From: Pectinophora gossypiella
Lineage: Eukaryota; Arthropoda; Insecta; Lepidoptera; Gelechiidae
Length of the DNA: 64,000 bases
Direction of reading: 5' to 3'
Assembly (NCBI RefSeq): GCF_024362695.1
Contig: NW_026063266.1
Location: 186,001-250,000, forward strand
The translations under genes were made by a program, and so were the position numbers. The notes beneath the pieces were generated by a model. That model was not told the DNA's origin and did no database searches. It saw only the letters and a program-made list of their open reading frames with translations. Below, piece by piece: positions 10,939 through 23,600 of this stretch; position 1 is the stretch's first letter, and each line of letters begins with the position of its first letter.

Positions 10939-10967
10939 GTAAATTTATAAAGTGGTGTTTACCTGAA
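10836..10967. repeat. 36-bp inverted repeat across the D1 5' LTR end
   Basis: Left arm 10836-10871 (TTCAGGTAAACACC...) and right arm 10932-10967 are reverse complements with one visible mismatch in 36, separated by 60 bases. The right arm starts inside the LTR (TGTTTCA) and runs past its end at 10938. In D2 the LTR end is followed instead by a TGGCGCCC primer site, so in D1 an inverted copy of LTR sequence lies where that site should be. Confidence 0.9.
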
Positions 10968-11703
10968 CTAAACCTGGTGTAAACTTCTTCTTCCCAACGT
11001 GGGGCTTATTGTCAATTTTTAAAACTACATTTGTGTTTTGTTTTCATTTTATTTGATGCTAACTAGCAAATATTTTTTATCACAATTGAGTTTTTTTTTG
11101 GTAAATTTGGTCTAATATCTCCAACAATTAAAATTTGTAAACATATGTATTGAAATAAAAACAAACATATTTTCACTCTTTTGAAATCAATTCTAAATTA
11201 CTTTCTAGTTTTAATTTTATAACATTTACAACAGGACATTGAGTAGAAATTGATATTAAGTAACTTTGTTTCATCATCATAATATTGATAGTTGTGCCGC
11301 TGCTTGGCAAACATTTTGCTTATTTGTTTTTTGGAAATAATTATAGAACTGTCTGTCAATAACAACTTTATTGAGAAATATAATAGTAGTAAACTTGCTT
11401 TACCATTCTTTACATATTGAATAATATATTACCTTCAACTTAAAAATAAACATAACCTTCAACAAACAAAATTAATTAAAAAACTGTTGTTTCTTTTATT
11501 GTTTTGAAAATTATTTACAGGGATAGACTGAGAATTGATGTTGTGTGATATTACACTTATTTGGTTTATATTTAATGAAAAATTTTGTACATATATTAGA
11601 TAATAAGTTTTGGAGGCAGACGGGTACATTTTGAAACATAAATTTACTTCAGTTTACTTCAAACCACTTTTCAATCTTAAAATTATAACTCTGAAACACA
11701 ACC
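10939..11703 (+). other. Gypsy D1 untranslated leader
   Basis: AT-rich, no gene. CCCAACGTGGGGC near 10993-11006 resembles the sequence that follows primer sites in many retroelements, but no TGGCGCCC is present. From about 11040 on it matches the D2 leader (33491-33900 and 28177-28400, reversed). D1 lacks several hundred bases that D2 has. Confidence 0.7.
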
Positions 11704-13013
11704 ATGGATATCCAAACTGTTTATTTACATTCACTGCTCCGTGATGAATTAATATATGAAGTGAGTATTCGTGCAGAAGCACCAGCTGATACTGTTCTCA
11801 AATTGAAGAAACAGCTTAGGGAGTTGATCACTGGTTTCTCTCCGGATGAAATAATGGATGATGAACGAAGACCACAGGCAGAATTCCCAATCATCACCGA
11901 AAAGCTGAAGGAGCTGCAGGCAAAACTTGATTTAGCAGTGAAGTCTAGGGAACGTCATCACCTTATGCGTGCTAGGGCTTTATATAATCATCTTCATCAC
12001 CGTCTTGAGCGTGTAGTATGCACGGAGTCTGTCGATAGGGACATACAATTGAAGCTGAATAAAAATCTTATAGCTTGCGGTCACTCATTGGAGAAATTGT
12101 TGACAACAAAAAACGTCATCGACTCGGAAGGGGAAAACCGGGTAAAAGGGACAGATGGTTCAGCAATTAATTTAATGAAGTGGAACATTAAATTCGACGG
12201 CCGTACGAGTCCACATACGTTCTTGCAATCCATAGGTGAACGCGCCTCAGCGTTCGGAGTTAGTGACAATGTACTTTTCAAGTCCGCCTTTTGTTTCTTT
12301 TCGGACCAAGGTCTTCTATGGTACAGAGGTGTTAAGGAGCAGGTTTCGTCTTGGCAGGAATTAAGTGAGCTTTTAGTCCAGGAATTCGCACCCGTTGATT
12401 TCGATTATCGTTTGCTGGGGGAGATTAGAGCTCGCACCCAAGGACAGGATGAACCAACACACATCTATTTTGCAGTCATGAACTATATGTTTTCACAATT
12501 GAAACGACCACTTTTGGACAGTGACAAATTTGAAATTTTAATACATAATATTAGACCCATTTTTCGAGAGCAGTTAGCATTGCACGACATAGCTACGATA
12601 GCTGAATTAAAAGAAAAATGCCGAAAAATAGAATCTGCGCGACAAATACACAGCTCTTTGTCGAACCACCTAAGCAGTCTATTTTAAATAATGATTTCGT
12701 GTACAAAGGCAAAACAAAACCTGTAATGCCCATCAGCGAATCCGCCGATGTTAGGGAAACGGAACAGGTCTCGGCAGTTCAGCCACCAAATCAGGCTCAA
12801 ACTTTTAGGCAGCGACAACCGCCAAGTAATGAAAAGCCTAGTAGTTATCCTAATACAAAATCTGCGGCTAACAAATCAGTTTTTTGTAAAAGATGTAAGG
12901 TGTCTACTCACTCAACCGCAAGGTGTAGGGACAAGACAGTCAAATGTTTTAAATGCGGTCATTTAGGGTTTACGGTGAGGTCGTGCCCTAAATGTAACAA
13001 CCCAAAAAACTAG
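11704..13013 (+). pseudogene. Gypsy D1 gag (one-base frameshift)
   Basis: The start ATG sits in ACAACCATGG and is shared with D2. The first 328 codons give a helical N-terminal part (SRERHHLMRARALYNHLHHR) and a retrotransposon capsid domain (FDGRTSPHTFLQS, LLWYRGV, LLGEIRARTQGQ). Near 12640 D1 lacks one base that D2 has, which shifts the frame; the rest reads in the frame 12618-13013. That part has two zinc knuckle-like clusters (CKRCKVSTHSTARC and CFKCGHLGFTVRSC). Gag would assemble the particle and bind RNA. The C-terminus ends at the UAG at 13011, which overlaps the frameshift signal into pol. Confidence 0.88.
13004..13010 (+). promoter_or_regulatory. Programmed -1 frameshift heptamer A AAA AAC at the gag-pol junction
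   Basis: In the gag frame the codons are CCA AAA AAC UAG. The heptamer A AAA AAC fits the canonical X XXY YYZ slippery rule and is followed directly by the gag stop. The -1 frame leads into the protease/RT frame. D2 keeps the same heptamer (24978-24984, minus strand). Confidence 0.85.
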
Positions 13014-14376
13014 GTTGCTCGGACAATAACGCCGATCCTCCATCGAAGGTCGAAGATGGGGATTGGAAACAATGGTTACAGATAGTAACTAATTATTTTA
13101 AGCTTAACAACGTAGCTTCCGTTTTGTTCGAGCCCAATGATGATGACGTTCGACCATATTTAAAACTTAATGTCCTGGATTTGACAATTTACGGGTTACT
13201 GGACTCAGGTGCAGCAATTTCAATTTTAGGTAATGGAGCACATACGTATTTTGAGTCATTAGGTTTCACAGTACAATCTGGTAAAGACACTAATGTTACT
13301 GTAGCGGATGGTTCCCAGTGTACCTCAATAGGATTTTTAATGTTGCCCATTACATTTAATGGTGTAACCAAAATATTGAAGTTTTATATAATACCCAGCA
13401 TTAAGTTAAATGTTATTTTAGGCGTGGACTTTTGGCGGGCATACAATTTAATGCCAGAAATTTTCGAAAGTGTTTCCTATATGAAAGGTCCACAAATGTT
13501 TTTAGAAATGCCAGTCAACTCTATACAAGCTTATGACAGTCTTCCCAATGATCACAAGGAGTTAGCGGAGCTTATGATAACGAAATTTCATGACATTTCT
13601 TTTGAGCGCAAGGGTTTAGGTAGGAAGCATCTTACTCAGCATGTCATCGACACTGGGGTTGCGCCACCGGTCAAGTGTAGACCTTATCCCATGTCACCGG
13701 AAAAGCAGAAGGAACTACATAAGGAATTGGACAGGATGCTGGAGTTGGACGTCGTCGCTCCGAGCGAGAGTCCTTGGAACAATCCAGTCCTTATGGTTCC
13801 TAAAGCTGACGGTACATGGCGATTTTGTCTGGACTGCCGGAGGCTCAACTCTGTGACGAAAGGCGATGCTTATGCCATTCCCTACATACCCCAGATATTA
13901 GATAGCCTCAAGAATGCCAAATACATCAGTTCTGTGGATTTTAAATCGAGCTTTTGGCAAATTCCACTCGACCCTAGCTCACAGGAGAAGACGAGTTTTA
14001 CAGTGCCTGGTAGGGGGTTGTTTAAATTTAAAGTAATGCCATTCGGCCTATGCGGAGCTCCTGCTCGACAACAACGGCTCATGGACATGTTGTTTGGACA
14101 TCCTTTCTGCAGTGACGTAACTAAAGGCATGATATTCGTGTACATCGACGATATTATAGTAGTTGCTGAGGATCTAGAAACGCACATACTTCTGTTAAAA
14201 AGGCTTCACGAAAGGATACACAGCGCCAATTTAACTATTAACTTTGAAAAGAGCAAATTCTTCCGTAGCTCTTTAAAATAACTGGGTTATGTAGTGGATG
14301 AGTTTGGGCTTAGGACGGATCCCGATAAGGTTCGTGCTGTTCTGGAGTTCCCGGTACCCAAAAATCCGAAGGAACT
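13010..14376 (+). pseudogene. Gypsy D1 pol, first part (protease and RT)
   Basis: Protease is seen as LLDSGAAISIL (about 13195), followed by a long linker and RT (WRFCLDCRRLN, VDFKSSFWQIP, catalytic VYIDD near 14137). A TAA at 14279-14281 replaces a tyrosine codon that D2 keeps, giving a nonsense break. The frame then stays open to 14376, where D2 is inserted after the codons for PKNPKEL; it resumes at 36142. RT copies the element RNA from a tRNA primer. With the stop and the insertion the gene is dead. Confidence 0.9.
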
Positions 14377-15948
14377 TGAAACAAAAGATTTTTGACTACC
14401 TTATAGGAAAGTAGGTGTATAGGGAATGGTGTTAAAATACCGATATGTTTCAGAAAATTTATAAAGTGGTGTTTACCTGAAGGGCACAGCTAGATGTTAT
14501 AGACCGGTGAGCATGAGACAAAGAAAACTCCCTTGAATTTGTACAATGTATATTTTACAGTTATAATTATTAAAGTACAACCATGGGCAGGTAAAAACCC
14601 TATGGAGGGATACAGGTCGCGCTTTGGTCCGTCAGGTTAATTGTCACTCCGTAACAACCATGGGATATCACTATATGTAAAAACACTGTCCGTACACCTG
14701 TAGGCACCTCACTTACTCGAGGACCTCCGACTATCAGGCCTACCTGAGGCGTTCCGGAATACCGTACAGGTGATGAGTTGAGGCCGGCTCAGGCCAGGGC
14801 GTGCTGGACGATGGCGGCGCAGCGGGCCAACTGTTACGCAGCTGGCGGGCTGCACGTCCACCGGTCAACCTCGCAGACCTTCACCGGGCCTTATCCGGTG
14901 TGTTGACAAAAGGAGAGGCGCGGCACATCCACATGCGCGCCGCACAAAGGAAAGCTTCGACGTGCAAACAACCAAGGCAAGCTCCGCCGAAATGAAGCTT
15001 GAAATAACTTGCAAACGCAGAAGAAAACAGTAGCAATCTTCATTCACAAAATTTGTTGAAATAGTCTGATCCAATCATAAACTTCTTAGATTAAAACTTG
15101 CAAAACGTTAGAAAATTAAAACGTTAAAACTTTAAAGACGTTAAACAATTAAAAACTCAAAACTTTAAAAACTTTGAAACTTTAAAACTTTAAAAACAAT
15201 TAAAACCACATCTGCAACAAGGAATGGCAATGATTAGCATGTGGTTCAGCTGACAGCGTGGCAAGGCAACTCACGAGTGTAAAACAAAGAAAATAACTTA
15301 CAGGTTCATCCGGGATAGTTGGGCATCGCTCGGATGAAACCTAAACCCACCCACTGGACCTTTGGCGATGGGATTTCAGTGATGTTGCTGAAAACAAGGA
15401 CCTCGAGGTTATCACAAAGTTGGTGCAAAAATATGCACGAAGAATTGCGAGGACTCACCATCTCGGTTAAGTTGTTTATTTAAATCGAGACATCGGCTCT
15501 TGATGTCGCCGATAAATCGTGGCTTTTAATTTGCCCACATTATAGTTACGGCAGTGGAGTCTCCGGCGCTCTCGCGACGTCCCCACTTTCCATAACCTGT
15601 CTCTCAGCTCAGCCAGCTGTCAGTCTGACACAAGAACCACGAACAAAGTTGCCAAACTAGAAAAATCTACCAAACCATAAATTCGCCGAATCAACGACAA
15701 CAATCGATCGACTTGTTTGATCCCAAAATTTAAACAATATAATTATAATATATCAAAAATAAATGTTGCAGATAATTTTAATATACCAAATTTTGAAGAA
15801 AATAAAATAATTAAAAATATTCGGGCCCATCGATAACCCTGCAGCGCCATCTGTGATTTCCTGCGGGTAAAATATAAAAACAACGTTATATCGCCAGAAA
15901 CCACAAGATGTCGCTACAAGGCTCGTTGGTCCGAAATGCTTCGTTACA
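14377..15948 (-). repeat. Gypsy D2 3' LTR (1572 bp)
   Basis: Reads TGTAACGAAGC to TTTGTTTCA on the minus strand. It includes an AT-rich run of ACTTTAAA/ACGTTAAA units (15100-15210) and a GC-rich block near 14790-15000. Confidence 0.95.
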
Positions 15949-15965
15949 ATACCCCCCTACCCACG
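15949..15965 (-). promoter_or_regulatory. Gypsy D2 polypurine tract
   Basis: On the minus strand CGTGGGTAGGGGGGTAT directly precedes the LTR start. D1 has the same string at 45700-45716. It primes plus-strand DNA synthesis in LTR elements. Confidence 0.85.
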
Positions 15966-16943
15966 AGAGGTTTCGAACTGGGTGAGAAACACGGCTGCCC
16001 TCAGCCATAGAGCCTGGAGCGCACAACCAGTCTAAATTTATCAAATTTTAAAAAAAAAATCTGTCACAGAAGACGAGACAACAACAATTTATAAAAAAAC
16101 GTAACGAAGCACAAACCAAACATATAAACAGCACAACCCTAAGCACAACAATTACCCCGACCTGTTATTCTTCACCATTCATTGATCACCTTTCACTTCT
16201 TTCATAAAGTAGCACCCAGTATCCATTTCACTGGGTGTTACCCACATTCATAACCCTGATGAGCTGACGACTATCTTAGTGTCACTCGATACCCCAATTC
16301 TAAAGACAAAGACAAAAAACAAAACAACAGTTGCTAGAGGCTTATTTAAGGAGTCACTACCCGCTCCGACGAAACAGGAAAAAAAAAATTAAACAAAGAG
16401 TAACCTAATAAGGTTCCCTATCTAAAAAATTAATTCCTAACAAATGGCTACTATAATGCCTAAAAAAAAAAATGTTGACACGAGCAACGTAAAAACTATT
16501 TTAAATAGTTGGCTATAATCGCCTATACAAAAAACAACATAAAAATATGAAACGCTAAGTTGAGCGTTCATTAAAACGCTGCGTTGCAGACGCTAGTGTG
16601 CATGGGCCTTTATCAGCGCACACATAAACACACTAAAAATAAACATTAAACATAAAACATTTATAAAATCTTAGTTAATCTAGTGATTTTATAAATCAAA
16701 AGACTACTTAAAAAAACGTGATCGTTATAAATATAGGTTGTTACTAGGCCACTTACGACACAAGTAAACACACCAAAGTTTTAATTTTTTTTTATAATAT
16801 GTTATGAAAGCTAACCAATGAAAAAGAAAAATAATGTAACTTTCTTTATAAATGTAAATTTAAATTGAGCCAAAAACAAAGATCCAAGCCGGTAAAATGT
16901 TTTAAAAAAAGTATGACTAGGGGAACACAGAGCAATTTGGAAA
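15966..16943 (-). other. Gypsy D2 post-pol noncoding region
   Basis: About 1 kb between the integrase stop and the polypurine tract. It aligns with D1 37968-38478 plus 45282-45699. No env frame or repeated motif array is evident. Confidence 0.75.
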
Positions 16944-19283
16944 TTAAATTTTTAAATCTTTTATATGCCAAGAACCTAAGTTCTTGCCACCAAATGAAAC
17001 CAAATCGTACACCAAGGGTGACAAGACCTTTTTAACTACGCACTGCTCGTATTTCGGGGCAAGTTTCGAGGCTTTAAAATTAGCGGCGTCACTCTGTACG
17101 TACGTTTTCCGCCACACTACTTGACCTTCGCGCAAAGTATTAACGTTACGGCGTCGCAGGTTGTAGTACTTCGCGTTCGTCGTGTGAGCCTTCTCGATAT
17201 TAACTCGAACCTTATTAAAAATATCCCGAAGGACCCCAAATTCACCCGCATACTCGTCCCTTGGCATAGAGACCTCATATTCCCTATCATCATTTTTATA
17301 AAAAGAACCGTTAATAATTGGTTCCCGGCCATGGACCAAAAAGAATGGACTAAACCCAGTGGTTTCGTTCACCGCACTATTTAATGCAAACTGCACCTTA
17401 AATAAATGAAGATCCCATGTCCTATGATCGTCAGCTACATAAGACGAAACAGCTGTCATGACTGTTTTGTTGTACCTTTCCACCATGTTAATCTGTGGCG
17501 TGTACCTAGGCCCGTAGTGAACTCGTGGAATATTGTACTTCTTGAGAAGGCCACTGAATTCTGAATTGAATTGAAACCGTGAATTGAACCCCATTGTCGG
17601 TAATTACGGTTTCAGGAATCCCGTGAGCTAGAAGCACATAATTCTCAAAGTTTTTAGCTACTGCAGCACTAGTCGCTCGACGAAGTGGAAATAACATGGT
17701 GTACTTTGAAAAACAGCATGTTACTACTAAAAGGTGCATATAACCCGAACGTGATCGTGGAAGAGGTCCTACCAAATCTACGGATACAGCTTGAAATGGC
17801 CTATAGCACTGCTTAGGCTGACCCATGATCCCAGGAGTGAGTTTGGTCCTGTGCTTATAAGCGGAACAAATACGGCATTTGTTGACAAAATCAAGCACGT
17901 CGCGGTACATTCCTGGCCAGAAATACCTCAAACACAACCTACGGTGCGTTTTAAACACTCCGAGGTGTGCCGAGGTCGGTGGTTCGTGGTTTTCGGACAT
18001 GACCTGCACACGGTTTGACTTTGGCACAACAATCTTCCAATCAAACTCCTGAGTCAAGGCATACTTACCCTTGCTGTATCGTAGGAGAGTACCATTTTCG
18101 ACGCGATAATTGGGATAATTTTTGGGATAAGCCGTACATCCAGAGTACACCTTATCATACCACTCATCACCGGTTCCTGCATTTGGAGCATCGATGGCAT
18201 CCACATGCAGCAATCGTGAGAGGGCATCAGGGACGACATTATCCTTCCCTTTCCTATGCTCGATTTTAAAATTAAATTGGGATAACCTACAACCCCAACG
18301 AGCTAAGCGTCCTGTAGGATTCTCTAAATTCATGAACCACCTAAGCGAAGCGTGATCTGTTACGACGGTGAATGGTCTACTACCTAAATATGGTTCAAAT
18401 TTCTCAACCGCGTACACAACTGCTAACGCCTCCCTTTCGGTAGCACTATAGTTACGTTCGTTTTTGTTAAGGGATCTGCTGATATAAGCGATAGGGCGGT
18501 CATGGCCATCAATGTTCTGCGCTAACACACCTCCTACGCCAAAATTTGATGCATCGCAGTGAACTGAAAATGGTTTACTAAAATCAGGGCAGGCTAAAAT
18601 TGGAGCTGAAACTAATGTGTTTTTTAAAGTGACAAAAGCGTTTTCTGCATCCTGGTTCCAGATAAATTTAGTTTTTGAGCTGGTAAGAGCGTGTAAGGGT
18701 GCCGCAATGGTGGAGAAATTCCTGATAAATCTACGGTACCAAGAACAAACACCTAGAAAGGTTTTTAGTTCTTTCGGATTTTTGGGTACCGGGAACTCCA
18801 GGACAGCACGAACCTTATCGGGATCGGTCCTAAGCCCAAACTCATCCACTACATAACCCAGATATTTTAAAGAGCTGCGGAAGAATTTGCTCTTCTCAAA
18901 GTTGATAGTTAAATTGGCGCTGTGTATCCTATCGTGAAGTCTCTTTAACAGAAGTATGTGTGTTTCCAGATCTTCAGCAACTACTATAATATCGTCTATG
19001 TATACGAATATCATGCCTTTAGTTATGTCACTGCAGAAAGGATGTCCAAACAACATGTCCATGAGCCGTTGTTGGCGAGCAGGAGCTCCGCATAGGCCGA
19101 ATGGCATAACTTTGAATTTAAACAACCCCCTACCAGGCACTGTGAAACTCGTCTTCTCCTGTGAGCTAGGGTCGAGTGGAATTTGCCAAAAGCTCGATTT
19201 AAAATCCACAGAACTGATATATTTGGCATTCTTGAGGCTGTCTAATATCTGGGGTATGTAGGGAATGGCATAAGCATCGCCTT
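16944..19283 (-). pseudogene. Gypsy D2 pol, RT to integrase (frameshifted)
   Basis: The frame enters inside RT (DFKSSFWQIP), with VYIDD, RNase H (VHCDASNFG, TDHASLRW), an integrase zinc domain (HLGVFKTHRR...CRICSAYK) and the DDE core (VSVDLVGPLPRSR, ITDNGVQF). At about 17567-17590 D2 has ten extra bases made of repeated CAATT units compared with D1; this ends the first frame at 17506 and moves the rest to the frame 17594-16944, which holds the last catalytic region and the C-terminus (SWHIKDLKI). The RT N-terminus and most of the protease are missing at the LINE F junction. Not functional. Confidence 0.9.
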
Positions 19284-19285
19284 AA

Positions 19286-20635
19286 CAGGCTCAGACCACC
19301 CCTTCCCCCAAACCAAGAGCAACACAGGCGCCAAAGACCACACAGCGCAAAAGATCAGCATCGCAGGCGACCCCAGCGCAGTACACGGGCGCCTCCCCGA
19401 TCCTGCCTTCCTCACCAGCCAGCCGAGCGGCGAGCGCAAGAGCCTGGATCACAAAAGGCAAGACTTACCTAAGCGACTCTAGGAATATAAAAACAGAACT
19501 AAAAAACGGTCTTATAGCCGCCTTAGACAACTTATACAGGCTGTACAAGGAGGCCGAGGCGGAAAGGAGAACAGGGATTGCTGGCGTGGGTGGAGGGGTA
19601 GAAAATGCAGACAACACTCAAAGAATTGATGGGGAGGTACAGGATCGATTACTGTTGAGCAGGATCGAGGAACCAACCAGGCTCCTTCAGGAGCACGGCC
19701 GGAAGCTCGACGAGCTGAAAGAGACCGTAGAAAGAAAAGCCGACGACGTGCAAAGGCTATCATACGCGGAGGTAGCGAAATTGAGCAAATGCGTCGCCGA
19801 CCTCAAAGGTGGTATAAACTGCCAGGTGCGTCCGCAGCCTGCCCACTCCGAGGTAGAATATCAGCCACATCCAAACCGCAGATCACCAATGCACTCTATA
19901 ATAATAACATCTGATGACAAAGAGGAGAGCGGACAGGAGGTGCTCTCCAAAATCAGGAGTGCACTGGATGCAAAAAACACCGGGATACGGGTGGACAGGG
20001 TGCGGAAAGCTAAGGACCAAAAGATCGTCCTTGGCTGCCACAACAAAGCCGACATAGAGAGAGTCAGCGAGGCGGTGAGATCGCGTAACCTTCACGTCCG
20101 TGAGGCTCAAAACAAAAACCCGCTTGTCGTGCTGCGCGATGTTCTGGCAATGCATACGGACGAAGAAATCGTAAAGGCCATAAAGAACCAAAATGGCCAC
20201 ATACTCGCAGGCATCGACAACGAGAACTTCAGAGCAGCCGTAAGATATAGACGAAGAGCGCGGAACCCCCATGCTAGCAACGTCGTAGTAGAGGTGTCTC
20301 CCGCGGTGTGGCAGAGACTCACAACGGCGGGCCGGTTGCATATTGACTTGCAAAGAATTCGCGTCGAGGATCAGACGCCATTGGTACAGTGCTCAATGTG
20401 TCTGAGTTACGGACACAGCAGGCGCCTCTGCAAGGACACAATTGAGAAGTGTAGTTACTGCGGAGGCCCTCACAAGTGGGCAGAATGTCCGGACCGAGTA
20501 GTGGGGGAAGCACCAACATGTTGCAATTGTAGCAAAGCGGGACTCACGGCTATAAACCACCATGCCTTCAGCACCGAATGCACTATACGTCGCAAATGGG
20601 ACGCATTAGCCCGTGCCACTACGGCATACTGCTAA
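19286..20635 (+). CDS. LINE F ORF1, nucleic-acid-binding Gag-like protein (N-terminus truncated)
   Basis: The frame is open from the element's 5' junction and has no upstream stop after 19285, so the start codon was lost by 5' truncation; GTG 19586 is only the first internal start-like codon. The part visible gives a basic, proline-rich stretch, a conserved helix (KTELKNGLIAALDNLYRLYK), a coiled-coil-like segment (RLLQEHGRKLDELKETVERK), an RRM-like middle and three cysteine clusters at the C-terminus (CSMCLSYGHSRRLC, CSYCGGPHKWAEC, CCNCSKAG). Such ORF1 proteins bind the element RNA. It ends at 20635 and overlaps ORF2 by 23 bases. Confidence 0.85.
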   Translation, partial: QAQTTPSPKPRATQAPKTTQRKRSASQATPAQYTGASPILPSSPASRAASARAWITKGKTYLSDSRNIKTELKNGLIAALDNLYRLYKEAEAERRTGIAGVGGGVENADNTQRIDGEVQDRLLLSRIEEPTRLLQEHGRKLDELKETVERKADDVQRLSYAEVAKLSKCVADLKGGINCQVRPQPAHSEVEYQPHPNRRSPMHSIIITSDDKEESGQEVLSKIRSALDAKNTGIRVDRVRKAKDQKIVLGCHNKADIERVSEAVRSRNLHVREAQNKNPLVVLRDVLAMHTDEEIVKAIKNQNGHILAGIDNENFRAAVRYRRRARNPHASNVVVEVSPAVWQRLTTAGRLHIDLQRIRVEDQTPLVQCSMCLSYGHSRRLCKDTIEKCSYCGGPHKWAECPDRVVGEAPTCCNCSKAGLTAINHHAFSTECTIRRKWDALARATTAYC

Positions 20636-23600
20636 GGGCAACACAGATGGTCAAGTGGTGGATGGTGCCAGCACCCCACCAGCTAAGAAAACATACCGCG
20701 TTTTTCAGGCGAACCTCCAACGTAAACAAATAGCCACGGACGAAATTATGCTTGAGGCAACTAAAAATAAAGTGGCGTTTGCACTGCTCCAGGAGCCGTA
20801 CGTGGGCAGCACAAGTAGCATGAAAGCGTATAGAGGTGCGAGGATCTTCCAGAAGGCCGAACAGGAAGAGGGAACTGTGAAGGCCGCAATTGCAGTCTTC
20901 GATCAAGACATGGATGTTACACAGTTCCCAGAACTCACCACACCCAACATCTCTGTGGTGGGGATCCGGACCAGCGCCTGGGAGATTGTCGCGGCTTCAT
21001 GCTACTTTGAGCCAAATCAGCCCATAGGGCCATACTTGGAGCAGCTGCAAAGTATATACAACAAATTAAGACCCAAATTGTTTCTCGTTGGGGGAGACGC
21101 CAATGCGAAGAACACCTGGTGGGGTGGTGACACAATAGATGACAGGGGCAGAGAGATGTCTGGGGCAATTGATGAAATGGGGCTTCAGTTACTCAACGAC
21201 GGCGAAATCCCCACCTTTGACACAATCCGGGGCAAAAAGCGATTCACGAGCTACATTGATGTAACAGCCTGCTCAGCGGATATGCTGGACCTGGTGGAGG
21301 ACTGGAAAGTCGACGAAAGAATCACGAGCTCCGACCATAATACCATCGTCTTCAACGTCAGGCTCGCAAGAGCGAAAGGCACGGGCATCCAACGAACAAC
21401 GCGTGTCTATAGCACCAAAAGGACCAACTGGGTTCAGTTTCATGAGAAGCTGAAACAGTTGATAACCGATGGTGCTATGGACACAGCAAAAATTGAAACC
21501 ATCAAAAACATAAGGGAATTGGACAACTTTTCGGAGGAGTACACTGGCATAGTCAAAAAGACATGCGAGAGTGCTCTCCCGAAAAGGAAGCCCAATCAAA
21601 AACTTACCCTGCCGTGGATGTCCGAGGAGCTTGACGAGCTGAAGAGGAAGGTTCTTACCGGGAAACGCAGAGTCCGTTGCGCAGCGCCAGTGCGTAGAGC
21701 CCGCGTCGTCGATGAGTACCTGAAACTGAAAGAAGAATATGAAAGGGAAGTAAAGAAGGCACAAATTGAAAGTTGGAAGGGGTTCTGTGGCAAGCAGGAT
21801 AAGGAGGGGATATGGGAAGGTATCTACCGAGTTATAGGTAGGACCGCCAAACGACAAGAAGATCTACCCTTGGAAGTAGACGGAAGGACTGCAGATATGC
21901 GCGAGTCAGCAAGGATCTTGACTGAGACCTTCTACCCTGAGGATTCGGCGGGCTGTGATACGGCATACCACCGAAAAGTGCGAGCGGAGGCCAACAGAGT
22001 GAACGGCGTTTCCCGAGGCGAGCCTCGGGACCCGCCGTTCACAATGGAGGAGCTCCGAGCAGCGGTGGAGGGTTTCAATCCCAAGAAGGCACCGGGAGCC
22101 GACGGTCTCACGGCGGATATCTGCAGTCAGACTATCTCTTGTGACCCAGGACTTTTCCTATCACTGGTCAACAAATGCCTGGAGCTTGAGCACTTCCCGA
22201 CCATCTGGAAGGAGGCCACAGTGGTGGTCTTGCGCAAGCCGGGGAAAGACAACTACAGGACCCCCAAAGCATACAGGCCGATAGGATTGTTGCCAGTGAT
22301 GGGAAAAATCTTTGAAAAACTGATCGTAGGTAGACTGAAATGGCACATTCTCCCTAGGATTAGTACTCGTCAATATGGCTTTATGCCCCAGAAAGGCACT
22401 GAGGATGCCCTCTATGATCTAGTGAATCAGATACGTCGTAAAATAGAAGCAAAACTGCTTGTCACGTTAGTCTCACTGGACATAGAGGGAGCCTTTGACA
22501 ACGCCTGGTGGCCAGCAATCAGAGTCAGGTTGGCTGAGGAAAAGTGCCCTGCAAACATAAGGAGAGTGCTTGACAGCTACCTACGAGACAGGAAGGTTAC
22601 AGTGAGGTACGGGGGTGAAGAGTACACAAAGAGTACAACTAAAGGTTGCGTGCAGGGGTCGATTGGCGGTCCTATCTTGTGGAACCTTCTCCTAGACCCT
22701 CTTTTGAAGCAGCTTGAGGAGCGGGGCAACTATGTCCAGGCTTTCGCGGACGACATAGTCCTCGTGTTTCATGGGGACACGGCTCTTGAAATTGAGAGAC
22801 AGGCCAATGCTGCACTCGCCCATGTCCGGAATTGGGGCATCCAAAATAAATTACACTTTGGGCCTCATAAGACCAAAGCAATGACACTGACTCGAAAACT
22901 AAAGTACGACAACCCGATTCTGAGCATGGGGGGGATCAGCATTGACATGTCTGCAGATATAAAAATCTTGGGGCTCCACATAGACAGAGGGCTCACCTTC
23001 AATAAGCATGTGTCAGAAGTCTGCAAAAAATCAATGGGCATATACAAGCAGCTTTCAAGAGCAGCCAAAATCGACTGGGGTCTTCATCCCGAGGTCATCC
23101 GAACCATATATACCGCCACAGTAGAGCCGGTCATACTGTATGCCGCTAGTGCCTGGGTCTCAGCAGCCAATAAGCTGGGTGTGCAAAAGCATTTGAACAA
23201 CATACAAAGAGGCTTCGCGCAGAAAATCTCTAAGGCCTACAGAACAGTCTCACTTAACTCTGCCCTCGTGCTGTCCGGGCTACTCCCTCTTGATCTCCGA
23301 ATCAAAGAGGCAGCCGCCCTATATGAGGCCAAGAGAGGGGTGTCTCGGTCTCCACGAGGGGATAGAGAAATCGAGCGGGTCGTTGCATATGCCCAAACTC
23401 CACACCCGGCGACGTGTATGAACCAGGAGTTTATATGTCTGGTAAACCAAGAGCAGGTCGATTGCCAAAACAAGCGTGCAATTCGAATATTTACGGATGG
23501 GAGTAAAATTGACGGCAAGGTCGGGGCAGCCCTATCCGTGTGGGATGGGAATGCTGAGACTAAAGCCGTCAAATTGAAGCTCTCTCCGTATTGCACGGTT

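Noticed and set aside
14801..14995. A 64-codon frame inside the D LTR that is open in all three copies (also 10323-10517 reversed and 34991-35185).
   Set aside because: The opposite strand of the same GC-rich block is open too, and the copies are too similar for conservation to mean selection. No known domain. Likely a result of high GC content.
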